Assembly: GCA_003427395.1 (NCBI GenBank)
Contig: BFEA01000210.1
Span: 32,936-54,017 of the forward strand
Length of the DNA: 21,082 bases
Source: Chara braunii
Lineage: Eukaryota > Streptophyta > Charophyceae > Charales > Characeae
Reading direction: 5' to 3'
In this document: in pieces, positions 17,802 through 21,082 of the stretch
Layout of the letters: every line of letters begins with the position of its first letter
Position numbering within the stretch: the first letter of the stretch is position 1
Position numbers and translations under genes: made by a program
Notes under the pieces: model-generated
Told to the model about the DNA's origin: nothing
Seen by the model: only the letters and a program-made list of their open reading frames with translations
Database searches by the model: none

Positions 17802-17810
17802 TGCCCTAAA

Positions 17811-17926
17811 ATCAACGTAGGGCAATATACCTTTCTCGGCCTTTTGGCTAAGATCAAGTGTAGTATCGGTTATGATCAGTTAAAAAATAATAATAATAAT
17901 AATAATAATAATCAACGTAGGGCAAT
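17811..17926 (+). pseudogene. U2 snRNA 5' fragment with (TAA)n tail
   Basis: ATACCTTTCTCGGCC at 17827 begins exactly at U2 nucleotide 1. The copy continues through TTTTGGCTAAGATCAAGTG, TAGTATC and a diverged ATCAGTTAA to about 17882 (~56 nt, including the region that in U2 pairs with the branch site). It then turns into a short A run and (AAT)n to 17910. ATCAACGTAGGGCAAT stands on both sides (17811-17826, 17911-17926): a 16-base target duplication. The tail is not plain poly(A) but the TAA repeat that also ends the LINE at 17007, so a U2-LINE chimera made by template switching is inferred. It is not a functional U2 gene. Confidence 0.93.
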
Positions 17927-18996
17927 GGTTCAAATCTCGTAGTGTTCGAGGCTGCCAACCGGGGCCCGGGAACACACCTCTACATATCAACCCAGTACAA
18001 ATCTGTTGAAGCCAAAAGAAACGAGAAATCTAAGAAAACAAAACCAATTAACGTGCCCAGAAACCCTTCGCCGGTCAATCAGTTTGCATCCACAATTGTC
18101 ACATCAACAACATACAGATACCACATGGCAGTCTCCATCAATGCAGAACCACGTCAACTTGCGTCTACAATTGCTACATCCAGTCCAGCCTCTGAATCCC
18201 CCCTCCTCCTTTAGAACAATATTGGAACAGGCCTTTCTCGAGCTTCAATGTAGTCGCAAATTTGCGGTCATATGCATCCAGGAATGGTGGACGAAGGGCC
18301 ATACTCCCATTCACAAGTAACTTCGTCGAGGTCATCGTACGCCTTAGGGGCTCTCACCGGTGTGGCAGCTACTGCTTACTGGACCACGCCTACCTGGTAT
18401 GTCCGTTTGCAAATCTAATGGTCGTTACCGCGAGTCAAATTTCACCCCCTGCGAGCTGCGACTGGTAGGGAAGAGATAGGCCCTACTTGTGCTTCTTTTT
18501 CGTCCTTTCTTTCGGGTATTACCCCTCAAGAAACCCCACCCACCCTCCCTGGCGCACCCCCACTCCCTCAGTCCTACCTCAGTGTCTACCACTCAGGTGA
18601 ATCACCCCTTTACCATCTTAGGTGGGGTGACCTGACAGGACAGTGGTGCCTGCAGGCACCGGTGCAAAGAAGGAGCCCCACTCAGCCCCCGTTGAAGCAT
18701 ATTTGAATGAGCCCTATTGTGCAGGTCCTTCGGGTGGTAGGCGTAAGCATTCTCTCCACAGGCCTCATGGATAGACCCTAAGTACCCCCAAAGTTCAGTA
18801 CCCAGGTCCCCCTATATGGCTAAGCATTCTCCCCGGGCTGGCCAAGGTCTAACCTGTAACAGCCCCTGAGCTACCCCACGTACACCCCACAAGCACAGTT
18901 GTTGTTCACGTCATAACGCTCGCCTGACTAAACATGCCAATGGTGACAAAACATAGTTGTCTGTATTGAACCTCGGTAGATGCTATGTGGTTGTGT
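17927..18996. other. Intergenic, no gene recognised
   Basis: 'GGTTCAAATCTC' directly after the U2 insertion (17927-17938) resembles a tRNA B box. With the insertion removed, the flank tgccctaaaatcaacgtagggca forms a 7-bp stem just upstream, so the target may have been a tRNA-derived repeat. 'taagcattctc' recurs near 18744 and 18822. TGTAACAGCCCC near 18857 resembles the start of some plant LTRs but has no partner. Frames at 17942-18214 and 18006-18320 have no recognisable domain. Confidence 0.4.
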
Positions 18997-19050
18997 AGTC
19001 TATAACCTGTTGCTGTATTTGTAAGTCTATAACCTGTTGCTGTATTTGTA
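18997..19050. repeat. 27-bp tandem repeat, two identical copies
   Basis: The unit from 'agtctataacctg' to 'tatttgta' occupies 18997-19023 and 19024-19050 without a difference. Confidence 0.95.
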
Positions 19051-19161
19051 GTATATGAGTAAGTTGTTTATGTACCCTGTTTATCAGTTGATATCTAATC
19101 CCATCCCATGGTAGGCCCTTATTTTCTATCCAATTAGCCCCCCCTACCCTTGACTCTACCC

Positions 19162-19570
19162 TGCCACCCTAGGTATCACCCCCTTCCCCCTACGGTAGTG
19201 GTTCCTCGTATCAGAGAAGGACACCCCCGATCTGCCCTTACAAGGCTGGATCATCTTGGCATGACCTCCCTCGACAGTGATGCCCTTGGAGCATTTTGCC
19301 TTCGACCTTTACTTTCCCCCTATCTAATGGAATGGCCACCTCCCTTCCACCTGCCCCTAACTGTACTTTGCCACCCTAGGTATCATCACCTCCCGATAGT
19401 CTCCCAGCACAGGGGTAGCACTTCCCCTATCATCTCTTACCGTGACAAGGCTAAATCCATCGCAACGTCACCTCTCATTCACAAGGACGCCCTTGGGGGA
19501 ATTCGCCCTTAACCCCATACTTCCCCAAAATGGAATGACCACCCGACCACTCCCTATCCAAGCATAGAAG
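19162..19570. repeat. Diverged ~205-bp repeat, two copies
   Basis: TGCCACCCTAGGTATCA occurs at 19162 and 19369 (offset 207). Later in the unit 'acaaggct', 'gcccttgg' and 'TGGAATG-x-CCACC' (19328 and 19531, offset 203) recur in the same order, with much divergence between. It is an old tandem duplication of non-coding or satellite-like DNA. Reading frames here are not conserved between copies. Confidence 0.7.
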
Positions 19571-19782
19571 CAATTACTTTACGTTCAGCTGCGACTATGT
19601 GGCCAACATTGCTTTGCACGGAATGGAGAATGATTTCAATGAGTGGGCTCAGCCTTCGGCCCTTCTTTTCAACGATGCTCATAACTCGACGACAAGATAT
19701 TTCATGACTAAATCTCAAATTATCATCTGCACTGCACTAGGCAGGAAACCACTACATGTCGAATTCTATATCCATAGGACAG
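19571..19782. other. Unassigned stretch with one short open frame
   Basis: A 62-codon plus-strand ATG frame at 19599-19787 (starting MANIALHGMENDFNEW) has unbiased composition but matches no family I recognise and has no supporting context. It could be a fragment of an old element. Confidence 0.3.
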
Positions 19783-19860
19783 GTTGAGAGTCAAGAGAGT
19801 CTAACCCTCAACCTCCCCCTTAGCACACTAATGCTTTAACCCATCGAGCTACCACATATC
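19783..19860 (-). pseudogene. tRNA-like remnant (A and B boxes)
   Basis: On the minus strand TAGCTCGATGGG (19851-19840) fits a Pol III A box and GGTTAGACTCT (19806-19796) is close to a B box, 45 bases apart, as in tRNA genes and tRNA-derived SINE heads. The anticodon arm is too short (4-base loop) and no acceptor stem closes, so it is not a working tRNA. It could be a decayed SINE head or an old tRNA pseudogene. Confidence 0.45.
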
Positions 19861-21082
19861 TCTTTACCAACTGGTTATCTCGATGTTGAGGCGCCAAACA
19901 TGCCCTAGGCACACTTGCTTTCATGCTAAGAGAGCATAACCTTGTTGGAGACATGCTCCATCGCCCCTTAGCAAAGCATTGTGGCAAGGGGTGATGACAT
20001 TGATTGCTTCCTTAAAGGAGAAACAAGAGTGGGGTATGGTTGAATTAGTGGCTTTGTCCTACTCTGGGGTTCGGGTCAACGGATAACTTTGATGAGGGCA
20101 AGTTTGGGTCTAGGGGTTCCTGCTCTAGGGAGGTTGGTTGATAGTCTGTTAGTGCCCTACAAGTTATACTCGTATGAAGTAAACATATAAATGGAAGGTT
20201 GGAGTATTGTCTTGCGGAGATGTCACATTGAAGGGAAGTGTATATTGGTTATTTCACATTGCACATCTTCTGAATCAGACAACAATTTAGGTCATGCACT
20301 TAGATTACATTGTTTTTACTTACTCCTATTATATCGTCGTGAATCTTAAGATCAAGCTTGAGATTGAACAACCTCAAGACACTCTAATTTTCATTAAAAA
20401 GCAAGTTATTGTTGTAGCCGTCAACTTAAGTCTTAAGTTATTTGATTACTTATTAATGAGTTAGATTTGAGAAACAACTATCGTACTCATACTATAATTT
20501 ATTTTACTCGTTTGTGAACGTAATCATCATTAAATACATCCAACACCATGCATAATTGTCATGAGATATATTTGCGAACTTATGTCAACGAACATTAAGA
20601 GGGATCGATACCATAATCCACTGCAAGAGAGAACACATTTTTTTTTTTTTTTCTTATTCATTACTCACTTCCAGATAGTTACATTTTTTTAATTTTGCAA
20701 CAATTTTCGATCGTACACTCAGTACATGCTGCTTTCACTCACTCCCAAAATCCTCCTTACAACCTCTTTATTCCCTTAACTACAAAAAATGATAGAATTT
20801 GCCTTATCGTGATAAAGAAAGTTATTTTATATGTCATATAAATAAAAACACAAGGTAATATTTTGTTGAAATTTGTTGACTAAAAACTAAAATAATAGAG
20901 CTTTAGAAAATGAGGACAGAAGGAAGGTGGAGAAGAAAGAAAGTAGAGGGAGCAATTCCTCCTTTGACAACCACGATGGGCAAAAGAGGTATGAAGATGC
21001 ATCGACATCGAATGAGGAGAGAGAAGGGTACGAGAAAAATGAAAGACGGAAAGAGAGATAACTTTGCTTAGCAGAAAAAAAA
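19861..21082. other. AT-rich tail of the window, no gene recognised
   Basis: From about 20150 the sequence is clearly more A/T-rich than upstream and has no long frame on either strand. A 15-base T run lies near 20637-20651. The last 200 bases are purine-rich. No RNA gene, repeat unit or element end could be supported. Confidence 0.45.

Noticed and set aside
18857-18900. Possible LTR start (TGTAACAGCCCC)
   Set aside because: It resembles the first bases of some plant LTRs, but no second copy, primer-binding site, polypurine tract or gag-pol sequence was found.
1-21082. CRISPR array or bacterial operon structure
   Set aside because: The repeats present are microsatellites or two-copy tandem duplications without regular spacers, and gene content is eukaryotic.

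Overview
The window reads as nuclear DNA of a streptophyte (land plant or charophyte green alga). The grounds are a plant-type L1-like LINE with an EN-RT-zinc finger ORF2, U2 and U6 snRNA-derived fragments whose 5' ends fit plant-type snRNAs, abundant trinucleotide and homopolymer tracts, and very long low-complexity reading frames. A charophyte such as Chara is a reasonable guess but is inference only. It is a draft assembly: there are three ambiguous bases (5063, 9106, 9109) and an untrimmed sequencing-library adapter at 96-133, so the first 133 bases are an artefact.

Layout. 1-95 is an exact second copy of 4284-4378, joined by the adapter to the rest. 134-3928 has no recognisable gene; it holds several short tandem repeats, a purine tract, one foldback and one pure poly(T) insertion with target duplication. 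3929-6010 (minus strand) is the only long intact reading frame that could be a host gene: an about 693-residue low-complexity, acidic/basic, probably nuclear protein of unknown function. 6011-9446 is gene-poor and repeat-rich. Inside it are two adjacent reverse-transcribed snRNA fragments (U2 then U6, minus strand) in a degenerate 37-bp repeat, plus microsatellites, foldbacks and a 42-bp dispersed repeat.

9460-17007 is one essentially complete LINE (L1-type) flanked by a perfect 13-bp target-site duplication, with 5' UTR, ORF1 with a CCHC zinc knuckle, ORF2 (endonuclease, reverse transcriptase, C-terminal zinc finger), 3' UTR and a (TAA)n tail. Both ORFs are dead. ORF2 keeps one frame over 4.2 kb and is broken only by ten substitution-type stop codons; ORF1 also has frameshifts.

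Downstream (17021-21082) come a strong 90-nt hairpin, a 55-bp pure poly(T) insertion with 14-bp target duplication, a second U2 5' fragment with a LINE-like (TAA)n tail and a 16-bp target duplication, a diverged two-copy 205-bp repeat, a tRNA-like A/B-box remnant and an AT-rich end with no recognised gene.

The unifying theme is target-primed reverse transcription. The LINE encodes (or encoded) the enzyme, and the window carries several products consistent with it acting in trans: snRNA fragments that keep exact 5' ends but lose their 3' ends, and insertions that consist of almost nothing but the tail. No CRISPR array, rRNA gene or intact tRNA gene was seen.
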